Source: Selaginella moellendorffii
Taxonomy: Eukaryota; Streptophyta; Lycopodiopsida; Selaginellales; Selaginellaceae
Reading direction: 5' to 3'
DNA: 64,000 bases
Assembly (NCBI RefSeq): GCF_000143415.4
Contig: NW_003314308.1
Location: forward strand, 179,794-243,793
Within the stretch, counting starts at the first letter, position 1; each line of letters begins with the position of its first letter. Positions 36,801 through 47,579 of the stretch are shown piece by piece. A model generated the notes under the pieces. That model ran no database searches. It saw only the letters and a list, made by a program, of their open reading frames with translations, and was not told where the DNA came from. Position numbers and translations under genes: made by a program.

Positions 36801-38249
36801 TCGGAGAGTGAAACCTATCAAGGCAGAAGAAAAAGTATAACAAGTTGGAGAACGCCTGCTTTCGCCAGCTTGAGTGTGTTGTCGGTCAGTGCTGTAACGA
36901 AAAGTGTAGTTACAGTGCGGCAGCCAAGTGACCCTCTTTTCATGTTTTTATGAACCAGTGGATGTGATGTGCGACAGATGGAAATGGATATTGATAAGAA
37001 ATTTAGAGAGAAAAGTGGCGAGGAAGTCCAAGTGTAGCGTGTTCTCTTTTTTGTGGAACACTTGGGCAGAAGTAGTTTGTTTGGATTGAGTGTTTGACCA
37101 GGTGACGAGTTTTCAAACACCTTAAAGGTGAAATCGGACTCTCAATCGTCTCCCAACCCTCACTTCATGAGATGTTTGGCTGTGCAAGCGACGGGAAGGA
37201 TGCTTGTGTGTCAGTGCAAGTTGATCCTCGCTCTGCTGTGTCATATCAGAGCAACAGTGTGATGTCTGATTACTTGCAACATAAAAACGCATGCTCGTGT
37301 TTCGCGCAATAGCTAACGGGGGCATGATTCGGACGAGTAGTTCTAAACCAGGTGGATGATAATATCGTCGGCTCTGTAGCATGACATAACCCTCGATGAA
37401 CACGATGCTTTGCTGGCCCGGGTAACAGATATATTCGTTCCACACCAAAGATTTCTCCGTAACAAACCCTGATGCTGTCATGATGTGGGAGCTCTAGAAA
37501 CGTGGACAAAAAGCTAGTGATTCTAAAATCATCTAGAGGGACAAAACTTTGATTTATGTCTATAATAATACATGTTTTTGGGAAATGTTCCTAAGCTCAG
37601 TGTAAAAACAATTTTCTATAATGTGAATTTTCTGTCTACGTTTTCCCAAAAAAGGTGGTATGGCATGGTTGCACACTTGGTAAGGCGGTTTGACGAGGTG
37701 GACCAAGTGTTCCAAACACCTGAAAACTGGAGATGGCGTGGAGTCTCTCTCAATCCAATCCCAATTCCACATTCCTTGCAATCCTGCTTTTGTGGACGTT
37801 TGGTGCGAGTCACGGGAAGGATGCTTCTGTGTCAGTGCAAGTTGCACCAGTGTGTGCGTGTCTGTGATGAGTGAAAGGAAGCGTCTTCTTTGTGTCAAGC
37901 TCTGCCATGTCAAATCGAAACAACAGTATTGTTCCTCACTTTTATTTTATTTTTTTCTTTTTGACAAGTAGAAAAAAAACGTGTCAAAATGTAAAGGGCA
38001 TGGTCGTGTTAAGGAATGAATTGGACCAGTAGTTAGAAACCAGGTGGATAATCTTCAAGAGGTCTGTAGCATGACACGGACCATCCACAAACTGCTGCCC
38101 AGGAAATCGTAGATTCTTGTTATGACGTGGTGTGCTGCAAACATGCCTTCTATAACCAATTTTGATTGGAAGGCAGAAGCCGAGACTAGGTGGTGCGGCT
38201 TGAAAGCGATGGATTTCATCAAACGAGATATGCCACAGATATTTGCGAT
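33881..38249. other. Long intergenic region between NCED and the lectin-like gene
   Basis: About 4.4 kb in which I could not support a gene on either strand. Observed items are another ABRE-type ACACGTGGC at 35922-35930, TATA-like motifs near 34,925 and 35,033, CTAT-type simple repeats near 36,095-36,135, and a diverged direct duplication at 37.1-37.5 and 37.7-38.13 kb (annotated). Non-coding transcripts are possible. Confidence 0.45.
37108..38130. repeat. Diverged direct duplication (two copies of about 400 bp)
   Basis: Copy 1, about 37108-37488, and copy 2, about 37709-38130, share in the same order CAAACACCT, CGGGAAGGATGCTT, TGTGTCAGTGCAAGTTG, AAACCAGGTGGAT, CTGTAGCATGACA and a final TGACGTGG-like block. 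Offsets between matching blocks grow from about 620 to about 690 bp, so indels have accumulated. No reading frame is preserved between the copies. Confidence 0.6.
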
Positions 38250-38894
38250 TCATATGAGCCCTATTGATATTTTGACCAAGAGCCCTAAACTAACGTACAC
38301 GATTGCGGGAAAACCGGCATTGGCGGCAGCGGATGATTGCAGCGGTTCTGGAATCACAGGGCAGAGAGCAGCAGTTTTGTGATCCCTGCTCTGCCAGATC
38401 GAAGCGTTTGTAGCATCGAGCAGCACTAGATTCGCGGGGGTGCCCTGGAGCGCCGCTCTCACCACGCCTCTCCCGGATGTGTTCGTGCTCCAGCGCACGA
38501 ATCCGGAGACTAGAACCTGGAGCTCGCCCTGATCCGTGAAATTGAAGTTAAATCCATAGTTGTAGCCGGAGGAGTAGCCGTCGGAGTAGGTTGATGCGCT
38601 ACGATTGCGCTGGATTGTCTCGCAGGGAGAGCTCCATTTCACGAACCCGGATTGCATGACGATCCGGAGCTGCGCCCCAGATCCAAAAAACGCCCAGAAG
38701 ATGAGGGAGTAGGATCCGCCGGGTGATGTGAGGATTTCCGGAGCCATTCCAGCGTTGGCATTGGCATCGAGCTGTGAGTCCCTGCTGCTCATGCCGAAGC
38801 CATAAAACTTCCCTACTACTAACTCGGATTCAGCGGTGGTGGAAGAAACATCGAGCATCACGAGAAGAACGAGCATGGTGATTCGAATCGGCAT
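38250..38894 (-). CDS. Secreted, probably GPI-anchored protein with bulb-type-lectin-like repeat
   Basis: A single exon of 214 residues from the ATG at 38894 to the TGA-complement stop at 38250 (TCA on plus is not the stop; the frame closes at 38250). The N-terminus is a clear signal peptide (MPIRITMLVLLVMLDVSSTTA). The middle has two FVKWSS/FVRWST units and a segment resembling the bulb-type (D-mannose-binding) lectin repeat: NLVLLDATNASIWQS then RDH. The last 20 residues are hydrophobic (IVYVSLGLLVKI) after a small-residue stretch (SSAAANAG), as in GPI-attachment signals. Several N-x-S/T sites suggest glycosylation. The canonical mannose-binding QxDxNxVxY motif is not intact, so sugar binding is doubtful. 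Length is short compared with lectin receptor kinases, and no kinase follows. Confidence 0.6.
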   Translation of the reverse strand: MPIRITMLVLLVMLDVSSTTAESELVVGKFYGFGMSSRDSQLDANANAGMAPEILTSPGGSYSLIFWAFFGSGAQLRIVMQSGFVKWSSPCETIQRNRSASTYSDGYSSGYNYGFNFNFTDQGELQVLVSGFVRWSTNTSGRGVVRAALQGTPANLVLLDATNASIWQSRDHKTAALCPVIPEPLQSSAAANAGFPAIVYVSLGLLVKISIGLI

Positions 38895-39385
38895 GGAGCG
38901 ATTGATCTAGAGAGAGCCAAATCAAGCCCTTGTGGTTTAGATATTGGAAGGATTTGACAACTGTGTAGTCTTGAATTGCAAGTTTGGTGTTTGACATTTG
39001 CACTGCCATCACGTTCTTGGCTACAGGAGAAGAAATTTATGTTTATTCCTAGCATGTGCTGCATGCTGCTTGAAGTTAAATGGTATTGATTGCTTTATTA
39101 GTGATTATTAAGTATTGATTGCTTTAAAAAAATGATATTGATTGCAACTTACTAATATATGGAGGAAATATCAACAAATAAAAACTATCTTCTTACAGTC
39201 TCAAAGCACAACTATGTCTCTTACAATGAAAACGTTATTTGGGCTTTGAATAACTTATTATAAATAAGTTTTTATTTAAACTTCATGTTTAAACATAAAA
39301 ACTTAATATTTAATTTTATGACTTTGATATGAGATATTTAAAAGAAATCACTATAAGGATTAAGTCATTTTTCAAGAAACATAAA

Positions 39386-39388
<3 letters not shown>

Positions 39389-39452
<64 letters not shown>
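39389..39452. repeat. (AT)n microsatellite
   Basis: An uninterrupted run of 32 AT dinucleotides, likely to be length-polymorphic. Confidence 0.97.
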
Positions 39453-39454
<2 letters not shown>

Positions 39455-39784
39455 TATTAAACCATAACTATTATTTCTCAAGATATATCACAATAACTAT
39501 TTCATCATGCTAATTAAAATGTCTAAATTTCTGATAAATTCATATAAGGAAGTTAAATTTGTGATTATAAAGTAAATCAATAAAAGATATCTAAATATAG
39601 CCAAGCTTATAAATTATATTACTTTGAATATAATTATATTAATAATAATTATCTCCTTGAAATTTGGTGTTGGTTGTTCTTTTTTTTCAATTTTAAGTTT
39701 GGAGAGTTTTAAAGAAAATAACATTGCATTTTGTAATAATAAATATATAACTTTTTAATATGATGTTATAAGGTCCATGTGTAC

Positions 39785-39905
39785 AGTTACATATTATTAC
39801 TAGTATGGGATTTTGGTAAGCATCAGATTAGGACCACTTGCTCCTATATATAAGTTAGGGTTTTGAAATAATTGGATATTGTATTCCATTTATATATTCC
39901 GTGTA
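39785..39905 (+). repeat. Third, inverted copy of the LTR-like repeat (possible solo LTR)
   Basis: Its reverse complement aligns by eye with the 12.84 and 18.83 kb repeats, including the GGGATTTTGGTAAG side, TATATATAAGTTAGGGTTTT and the TTGTATTCCATTTATATA end. No pol-like coding sequence flanks it, which fits a solo LTR or a truncated relative. In this orientation a TATA box sits in the middle. Confidence 0.5.
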
Positions 39906-41198
39906 TAATATAACATAAATAGACTAATATGGTAAAAATGTAATAAATTTTATTGGTAAGCACTAAAATATAATAACATAATATTTATTCTACACTATAA
40001 ATTTCTTAAGGTTTCCACTTGAATTGAAAAATATGAAACCCGATTTATAATTCTATGCTTAAATTCTATATATTCAAGCTATAAAAAAAAACAAATGCTA
40101 ATTTTGAAAACCTTTACAATATAATGCCTCCTTCCTTAACATTAAAATAAGCATAATAACTGTAAATATGAGCTCTTTATAGTTGAAAAAGAAAGAAAAA
40201 GTAATGAAGAAAACTTAAAAGTAAGAAAAATATGATACTAAAAATTTATGTATTTATGTTGAATACACACACAGACACAAATATATATATATATGTAATT
40301 TGTTATAATTTTTGGGATATTGAGCATTAGAAGATATATAGGATAAATAGTTCTCAATTACCCATTTTAAAATTGGTTTAAATAACACTAATAAGTGAAT
40401 ATACAGGATAATTTACCTTCAAGTATTATACATTTATAATTTTATATTATAATTATACCTATTAAACATTCATGGTATATTCATTGTTGAGATTTAAATA
40501 TACAATTATAGCAGATGTAAAAGTAAACTATAATAATAATGTGTTTATTGAAATTTGATAATGTTTTTAATTTAATTAATTAAATTAGTAGAAAAATATT
40601 AAATTTGATTAAGAATTTGTTTTTATAAAATTTGTTATAAATTATTTATGATTATATAATGGTAGGTACAAATACTTAGAAAGATAATTTTAATCTACTT
40701 TTGAATTGTTGTAACATGAGGATGAATTTACGTTCTTTGTATCCACTTTCATTATAAAATACTAAAGCTTTTTAAAAAGAAATTCTTTTACATTATATTA
40801 ATAGTGATCATAAGGAAACACTTATTAAATATCACTATAATTTATTTAATTAAATATTAGCTTAAATATTTTTTTATAAGTCTATAATTTAATATTTTAA
40901 ATTTGAAGTAAATTAAATCTGCTTGAAGAACATGGTATGATGTCTTTAACACATTATCATTTTTGTGCTATAGTTTGTATTTGTTGTGGAAAATGTTTTT
41001 TTTTTTTACTTATAAAAAATATTAATTACAATGTGATTTTGAATAGGAAGTTTGAAACTAAGATTTTACATGTTCAATACTGATACATACATATGCTAGA
41101 ATATGCTAGTATTTCATTAACGTTATGTTACGTGGAAGAATGGAGGTCGTCTATTTGCTATCGTGCTGTGTGTGTTGGGCGAAGAGGTATAGGTCGCC

Positions 41199-42853
41199 AT
41201 GGCGGGAAGGCTTGTGTCGGATTTCACACATAATGGGCTAATCGGGAATCACCAGGTACATACTACATTGTCACGATTGATCATCCTGCAAGATTTTCTT
41301 CCTGTACATGATCAGTGTAGAAATCCATGGCACCGGCGGCCACAGGGTGTTGTCACCACCAAAGCGTCTCTGGGGGCTCCGGAAAGGGCGAAAAAGATTT
41401 TGATGATGGGAGGGAGTCGATTCATCGGTGTTTACCTGGCTAGAACGCTTGTCAAGGCCGGTCATGAGGTGAATGAAAAAACAAATAGGTACTTTCTCGA
41501 TGCAGTGATTTAAATTTTTCTTGTCTCTCCGCTCCCTCTTTTGTTGGATCTAGGTGAGCCTTTTCACTCGTGGAAAGACGCCAATTACGCAGCAGCTCGC
41601 TGGCGAATCGAATGAAGCTTATGCCGAGTATCAACTCCGAGTACACGCTTTGGCTATTTTTTTTATACGCTTTTCTCTGCTAAGTTTTGGCTGGCTTTGG
41701 TTTTTTAGGTGAAACACATTCAAGGGGATCGACAAGACTTTGAAGCTCTCAAGAGCAAGATTGGCGAAGCTGGTTTTGAGGTGGTCTACGATATCAATGG
41801 TATCGAGAAAAAAAAATTCGTTTATAAAGCTATATTTCACTATAATCATACAGGAAGAGAGGCCGCGGAAGTGGAACCCATCGTTGACGCGCTTCCGGAT
41901 CTCCAGCAGTAAGAATCACAGTTAGTCAATTACTTCTCCAGTGAATTTTTCCACATTTCACAGGTATATCTACTGCTCATCAGCTGGAGTATACTTGAAG
42001 TCAGACCTTCTTCCACATTTTGAGGTGATTTAGTTTGCTCCTTTCGGTTTTGAGATTTTTTTAACTTGTGTGCTAATTCTCAGGTGGATGCTGTGGATCC
42101 GAAAAGCAGGCACAAAGGAAAACTTGACACTGAGTCTTTGCTCCAAGACAAGGGAGTAACTTGGACGTCAATCAGGCCAGTTTACATATACGGACCTCTC
42201 AACTACAATCCAGTGGAAGAGTGGTTTTTCCATCGCCTCAAAGCAGGGAGACCAATTCCAGTTCCTGGATCTGGTCTTCAAATCACGCAGCTGGGCCATG
42301 TCAAGGTAACCAGTTCTCATCAACCTTTGCTTCTTCTGACGTGAAAATGATGTGATCTAGGACTTGGCTGATGCGTTTGTAAAGGTGATGGACAATCCAA
42401 AAGCTTTCAATCAGGTCTTCAACATCTCTGGATCCAAGTACGTTACATTTGATGGGATTGCTCGAGCATGCGCGAAGGTAAAGTATAGTTTACAATGTTT
42501 TTTTTTCTAGAGAAAAATCTACACAGGCTGGTGGATTCCCGGACCCGGAGATCGTGCACTACAACCCAAAAAACTTCGACTTTGGAAAGAAAAAAGCTTT
42601 TCCTCTTCGCGACCAAGTAAAAGCTCCATTGTTCTTCCTTCTCTTCCATAGAAATGGTTTGTTTTTCCAGCATTTCTTTGCGTCGATCGACAAGGCTAAG
42701 CAGGAGCTAGACTGGACACCGAGATTTAATCTCGTGGATGGTCTCAGAGATTCCTACGAGCTCGATTTTGGACGTGGGAAGTTCCGCAAAGAGGCCGATT
42801 TCTCGACAGACGAGATGATACTGAGCGCTGGACGAGTACACGCCAGAGTCTAA
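41199..42853 (+). CDS. CSP41B: Chloroplast stem-loop-binding protein CSP41B (atypical SDR)
   Basis: CSP41B is a plastid protein of the atypical short-chain dehydrogenase family that binds and stabilises chloroplast transcripts and associates with ribosomes. Exon 1 is 41199-41255; about nine short exons follow. Conserved blocks are KKILMMGGSRFIGVYLAR (Rossmann loop), LFTRGKTPITQQL, GDRQDFEALK, EVVYDING, YIYCSSAGVYLKSDLLPH, DPKSRHKGKLDTESLLQ, SIRPVYIYGPLNYNPVEEW, GSGLQITQLGHVKDLADA, VFNISGSKYVTFDGIARA, NFDFGKKKAFPLRDQHFFAS and FRKEADFSTDEMIL. Blocks are collinear with Arabidopsis CSP41B to the end, so the gene is intact. The first exons form a weakly typical transit peptide. The candidate first intron is 60 nt and stop-free, so its retention would not break the frame. 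Confidence 0.93.
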
Positions 42854-42945
42854 TAGAACGCTTCTATTTCCCATGCACACTACAAACCTCGTTTATTATC
42901 ACTGTGAAAACTCTCTAGATCATAATCATTTGCTGGTTTCCTTCT

Positions 42946-45377
42946 TCACGACGTACATCCTCCTGGAAGAAGGCTCTCGCCGGTTCTCCGAGCGGAAGCG
43001 GAAGCTTGCGCGTCCCCGTGTAGCGTGTCCATCACCAGCTCGATAAACAGGCCATCGAGCTCGGATGATTTGTTGGAGATGAGCACCTCCTCCACCAAAA
43101 ACTGGACAACTTCGTCCATTCGCGGCCGCAGCACTGGGAGTAGCTCCGTACACATGGTGGCCAGCTGAGCGATCTTCTTCACTTCCCACACGGGAGACTT
43201 TCTCAGCTCCTCGTCGATAAGCTCTCCACCCTCACACGTTTGCAGCACCTATACATGAAGAAAAAATCGAGTGAAATGGAAGTGGAAGAAGAATTTCCAT
43301 ACCCAGTCTCTTAGCATAACTCCGGCGGACCTGACAGTTTCCAAGAGAAACCACGGTGGCTGTCCCGTGATCATCTGGATCAGAAAGACTCCAAATCCAT
43401 AGCTATCGCCTTTGGAGCTCATTAGAGTTCCAGTGCTTGCCTCTGAGACAAATCCAAATCGCGATTAGAACTCGCGAGCTTTCGTTCTCACCCGGTGGAT
43501 CGTAGACTGCGTTGCGTACATCACGTGCTTGTGACGACGTTTGCTGTAGAAGCCTGTAGAGGCCATGGTCCGTTAGCTTTGGCGTGAAGTCGTCGTCAAT
43601 CAGAATGTTGCTTGGTTTTAAGGAGCCGTGAATGATTTCCATGCCTGACGAGTGCAGATACGCCAGGCCTTTTGCAACTCCGAGGATCACTATTTTCCTC
43701 TTGTCCCAATCAAACTCTTTGCGACGCTGCCCTGACAAGACACATGGAGAAAGGCTGGATTCCAGAAATTTAATCTCAAGTTTCTCACCGGAAAGGAAAG
43801 CGGTCAAGTTGGGACCTGGAACATATTCAGACACCAAGAATTTGTCGTCTCTCGAATTGCAAAACCCCAAAAGGCCCGCCACATTTTTATGCCTCGCTCG
43901 AGAGAGAATCTCTATTTCCTTCGCGAAACCAGCCTGATGAACGAGATACTCCAGTTAAAAAGATGGCGACAAATCAAAGAATGTTTTTATCACCTTGAAC
44001 TCAACGTTTATCAGCTGTTTTACAGCCACGTTGTATCCCCCACTGGATCTTCCTCGATAGACAACCCCACTTGCGCCTTGGCCCAGGATGTTTGTCTCGT
44101 CAAACTCAGCTGTCGCTAGCTTGAGCTCGTCTAAAGAGTAGTCCGTGGGACACTCATAAGCACCATTATGACTAACTGCAAAAAAGGAGCGCTGTAGGCA
44201 AGTTATAGAGTGCATCATGCGGGAAAGAAGGTCGAATAAATACGTTTTCTTGATGCAAGCTCGGTGAACGATCTTGTCGTTCGTCTTCGCCACCTTATGA
44301 CGCCTACAATGGCTAGAAAGCAAAGCAGAGCCAGCACCGAGCCCATAACCGCCAGCATGGCTGTGCTGAAAGACTGTGCTTCAACGCCTAGAAAAAGAGA
44401 AAACACAGCGAGCCATACGAGAATAAATGACAATTCATATGGCAAAGATTGGTAGAGTACCTGAACAAGATTCTGAGGTACAAAGGTCGGGATTACCCTT
44501 GAACCTGCACGTTTAGCATGTTTCTCATCAAAACGTAATTTTGTAACCAGAAACTTACGAATCAGCTGAGAGCCCCTGGGGAACATTGCCACTAAGTCGA
44601 TTGTATGATAAATCACTGTGACATCAAAGCAAAATGGTACCATGCAAAAACTAATAAAACCTTGAAACAACACCTACAGTTTTCTTAGCTTCTTCAGTTT
44701 CGTGATTGCTTCGGGAATGTGTCCATCGAATCTATTGCCGTGGAGATCCCTGCGAAAAGAAAAAGTGGTCAATATCATGCTCAGCGAAGACCACTGTAAC
44801 CATACAGGACTTTCAAGTTGACAAGGTTTCCTATCTCCGCGGGAATTGCTCCCACTAACGCGTTTCTGGAAAGATTCCTGTAGAACAACACACAGGAAGA
44901 TCCACTGCTCTAAATCCTCGTACACGAGAAATACCAAATGAAAGAATGACAAGACTCACAGATGCAAGAGAGACGAAAGCTCCCCAACGTCAGCACACAG
45001 TGTCCCGGACAAATAGTGCCCCGACAACTCCCTGTAGGATGGAAAAGGATAGAACAGAGGTTTCACCGCGTCACAACAACAAACAAACTTACAAGCTCAT
45101 CACTCTTTGGTTGCTGCTACACTTGACTCCTTGCCAAGAGCACGGGCTACTGGACGCCTCCCAGCTCAAGAGCGACCTCGACGCATTCCCAAAGCAGTAT
45201 TTCAGCCGCAGCAATGCAGCGACTGCGAAGGGAACGATTGAGAGAAGCAAATCAGCGAAAAATTTGAAGATAAAACGCACCGTCCGGATCGGCGCCAATG
45301 CGCGCCACCGCCGACGCCGCAACAGCGATCCAATGTAGCAGCAGCGGCAGCAGGAGATTGGAGCTTGCTCGTGTCAT
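42946..45377 (-). CDS. LRR receptor-like kinase with degenerate catalytic loop (pseudokinase)
   Basis: A plasma-membrane leucine-rich-repeat receptor-like protein with about ten exons. Exon 1 (ATG at 45377) encodes a signal peptide (LLLPLLLHWIAVAASAVA). Next comes the LRR N-cap (LLRLKYCF, then SWQGVKCSSN) and LRRs split one per short exon, as in many plant LRR-RLKs (LSGTLCADVGELSSLLHL, NLSRNALVGAIPAEIG, DLHGNRFDGHIPEAI, DLSYNRLSGNVPQGL). A transmembrane helix follows (LAVMGSVLALLCFLAIVGVI). The kinase-like domain has the Gly loop GQGASGVVYRG and the VAVKQL lysine. However, the catalytic loop reads IIHGSLKPSN instead of HRDLKxxN (43,622-43,633) and DFG is DHG (43,562-43,570). The catalytic Asp is missing, so it should bind ATP at best and signal by scaffolding. 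Only four or five LRRs are present. The closest subfamily is uncertain. Confidence 0.82.
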
Positions 45378-45547
45378 CACTTCCCTAGCGAGCTCCAGCT
45401 CCTACATTGTCCTCCCGCATCCTCGTAAACCCTAGCTCTTGCTGTCAGCTCCACAAAATCCCGGCCGTCGCTAATTAGCCACGTGGCGCATTACATTCCC
45501 GCCACGACAGGCGGGCATATTCGCTTTAGCCCCGGTAAATGCTGTAG
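45378..45547. promoter_or_regulatory. Compact bidirectional promoter between LRR pseudokinase and PPR gene
   Basis: Only 170 bp separate the two divergent start codons. A palindromic G-box, CCACGTGGC at 45479-45487, lies near the PPR side. A TAG directly precedes the PPR ATG in frame. Shared regulation is inferred. Confidence 0.5.
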
Positions 45548-47488
45548 ATGAGCCAGAGGTTTTCTCCACAGGTGGATGCGTTTGCCCGCGCTCTCAAGAG
45601 CTGTGCTTTGGCCAGGGATCTCTCCAAGGGCAAGAAGCTCCACTCGCAAATCCTCGCAAGCCCACACAGCTATGACAGATACCTCGGGAATCTCCTCGTG
45701 GACATGTACGGCAAATGCGGCTGCCTGGAGAACGCGCGATCCACATTCGATGCCATCGTCGATCCCAATGTATATTCCTGGAACCTCATCCTAGGCGCGT
45801 ACATCCAATGTGGCGGGTTCGCAGACGTGGCGGGGTGCTTCGATTCCATGCCCAAGAGGGACGTGGTATCGTGGAACGCGATTCTCGCGGCATATACCGC
45901 GAATGGGCATCTGCAAGATGCTATAAGAGTCTTTGAGGGAATGCCGCAGAGAGACGTGGTGTCGTGGAACTCGCTGCTAAACCTGTACGGGCAGAATGGC
46001 GATGCTGTCCTGGCCAAATCTATGTACGACAGCATGCCCGAGAGGGACATAATCTCCATGAACGCCATGGGCCAAGCATATGCCCAGGCTGGGCATTACA
46101 ACAGTGCTAAAGATGCCTTTGATCGAATGCCACACCACAGCGTTGTGTCCTGGAACGCTATGATTAAAGTCTACACAATGGCCGGCGACACTACGATGGC
46201 GCTCCAGGCTTTCAATGATATGAAGCAAAGGGACGTGCTTTCGTGGACGGCTTTGCTCTCAGCATATGCCCTGGCCGGGCATCTGGAGGAATCTCGCTCC
46301 TTGTTTGAGAAGATGCCACAGCGGGATCTGGTGTCGTGGAACGCTATCGCGCAGGCTCATGCCCTCGGCGGCCAAGTCGAACGGGCGACGCGAATATTCT
46401 CGGACATGCCCGATCGAGATGCCATTTCGTGGACCGCGATCATCCAGGCGTACGGACGGACTGGGAGCCCGGATAGATCCAAGCATTACTTTGATTCCAT
46501 GCCTAGAAAGGACATACTGTCCTGGGTGGCCTTGCTCCAAGCATATTCCCAGGCGGGAGTCCTTGACACTGCCAGTAGATTGTTTGAGTTGATGCCGGTG
46601 AAGGATGGAGCAGCACACAATGCGATGCTCCAGGCATATGCCAACACTGGGAATCTGGAAGATACTAGGAGGATCTTCCACGCAATGCCCCAGCGAGACA
46701 TCGTTGCCTGGAATCTGGTGATCCAGGCATATTCTCAGTCGGGTAGCGCACCGGGTGCCCAAATGGTACACGAGAAGATGCCCGCGTGGGACGTGGTGTC
46801 GTGGACGTGTACGATGGCCACCCACGCGCAGTACGGCAGATTCCAGGACGCCAAGGGAATGTTCGAGGAGATGCCCGAGCGGAATATCGTGTCGTGGACG
46901 GCTATGATTCACGCGTACGTCCAAGCCGGAAATGTCCACCAGGCCCGGGCCATGTTTGACGACTTGCAAGGGAAAGATTCCATCTCGTGGAACACTATGA
47001 TCCAATCGTGTGCCGCGAATGGCCAATGGGAGAGTGTGCTGGAGCTCTCCCATTTGATGGTCTTGGACGGCCATAGACCCAACGAGTTGACCTTTGTGGG
47101 GATTTTGACCGGGTGTAGCCACGTCGGCATGCTCGAGGAGAGCCGGTCCCACTTCCTGGCCATGCAAGACGCGTACGGACTGGCCCCCATTGTTGACCAT
47201 TACTGCTGCATGGTGGACATTTTGGGCCGCGCAAAGCAGCTGAAGGAGGCCGAGGAGCTTATCGACACAATGCCGTGCATTCCGTACCCCGTGGTGTGGA
47301 CGATCTTGTTAGGAGCGTGTAGGATCCATGGTGACGTGGTGAGGGCCGCGAGGGCTGCTGACATGGCGGTGGCGATGGATGCCAGCCAGGAGGAGTCCGC
47401 GCCCTACATTCTCATGTCCAGTGTGTATGCCGAGGCCGGGAGGAAGGCCATGTCATTGGCACGTAGCAGGGAGAAAGAAGCCAGCTAG
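45548..47488 (+). CDS. PLS-type pentatricopeptide repeat protein (partial E region, no DYW)
   Basis: An intronless 646-residue PPR protein, a sequence-specific organelle RNA-binding protein, mostly involved in C-to-U editing, splicing or stability. From about residue 40 it is an unbroken run of about 17 repeats alternating 31- to 35-residue units (MPxRDVVSWNAILxAY pattern, for example MPKRDVVSWNAIL, MPERNIVSWTAMIHAY). The C-terminal part has VDHYCCMVDILGRA and VVWTILLGACRIHGDV, which mark the start of an E domain. It then stops after the YILMSSVYAEAGR block, so the rest of E/E+ and the DYW deaminase are absent. Editing would need a partner in trans. The start is fixed by an in-frame TAG immediately upstream. 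Organelle targeting is not obvious from the first residues. Lack of introns is typical of the family. Confidence 0.92.
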   Translation: MSQRFSPQVDAFARALKSCALARDLSKGKKLHSQILASPHSYDRYLGNLLVDMYGKCGCLENARSTFDAIVDPNVYSWNLILGAYIQCGGFADVAGCFDSMPKRDVVSWNAILAAYTANGHLQDAIRVFEGMPQRDVVSWNSLLNLYGQNGDAVLAKSMYDSMPERDIISMNAMGQAYAQAGHYNSAKDAFDRMPHHSVVSWNAMIKVYTMAGDTTMALQAFNDMKQRDVLSWTALLSAYALAGHLEESRSLFEKMPQRDLVSWNAIAQAHALGGQVERATRIFSDMPDRDAISWTAIIQAYGRTGSPDRSKHYFDSMPRKDILSWVALLQAYSQAGVLDTASRLFELMPVKDGAAHNAMLQAYANTGNLEDTRRIFHAMPQRDIVAWNLVIQAYSQSGSAPGAQMVHEKMPAWDVVSWTCTMATHAQYGRFQDAKGMFEEMPERNIVSWTAMIHAYVQAGNVHQARAMFDDLQGKDSISWNTMIQSCAANGQWESVLELSHLMVLDGHRPNELTFVGILTGCSHVGMLEESRSHFLAMQDAYGLAPIVDHYCCMVDILGRAKQLKEAEELIDTMPCIPYPVVWTILLGACRIHGDVVRAARAADMAVAMDASQEESAPYILMSSVYAEAGRKAMSLARSREKEAS

Positions 47489-47579
47489 GAAGGAAGCGCC
47501 AGCTCAGCTTTCTTTACACTCTTTTAGGGTTCTAGCCGCTATTTGAAAATGTGTGGCAGTTGCGTTCTAGGGCTCTCAA

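Larger units (their letters stand above)
38895..41198. other. AT-rich spacer without a supported gene
   Basis: Very AT-rich from about 39,060 onward. It contains an (AT)n microsatellite and an inverted copy of the LTR-like repeat (both annotated). No coding frame of note. Confidence 0.6.

Noticed and set aside
46259-47200. 313-codon minus-strand open frame
   Set aside because: Antisense of the PPR repeats; its periodicity mirrors the PPR units.
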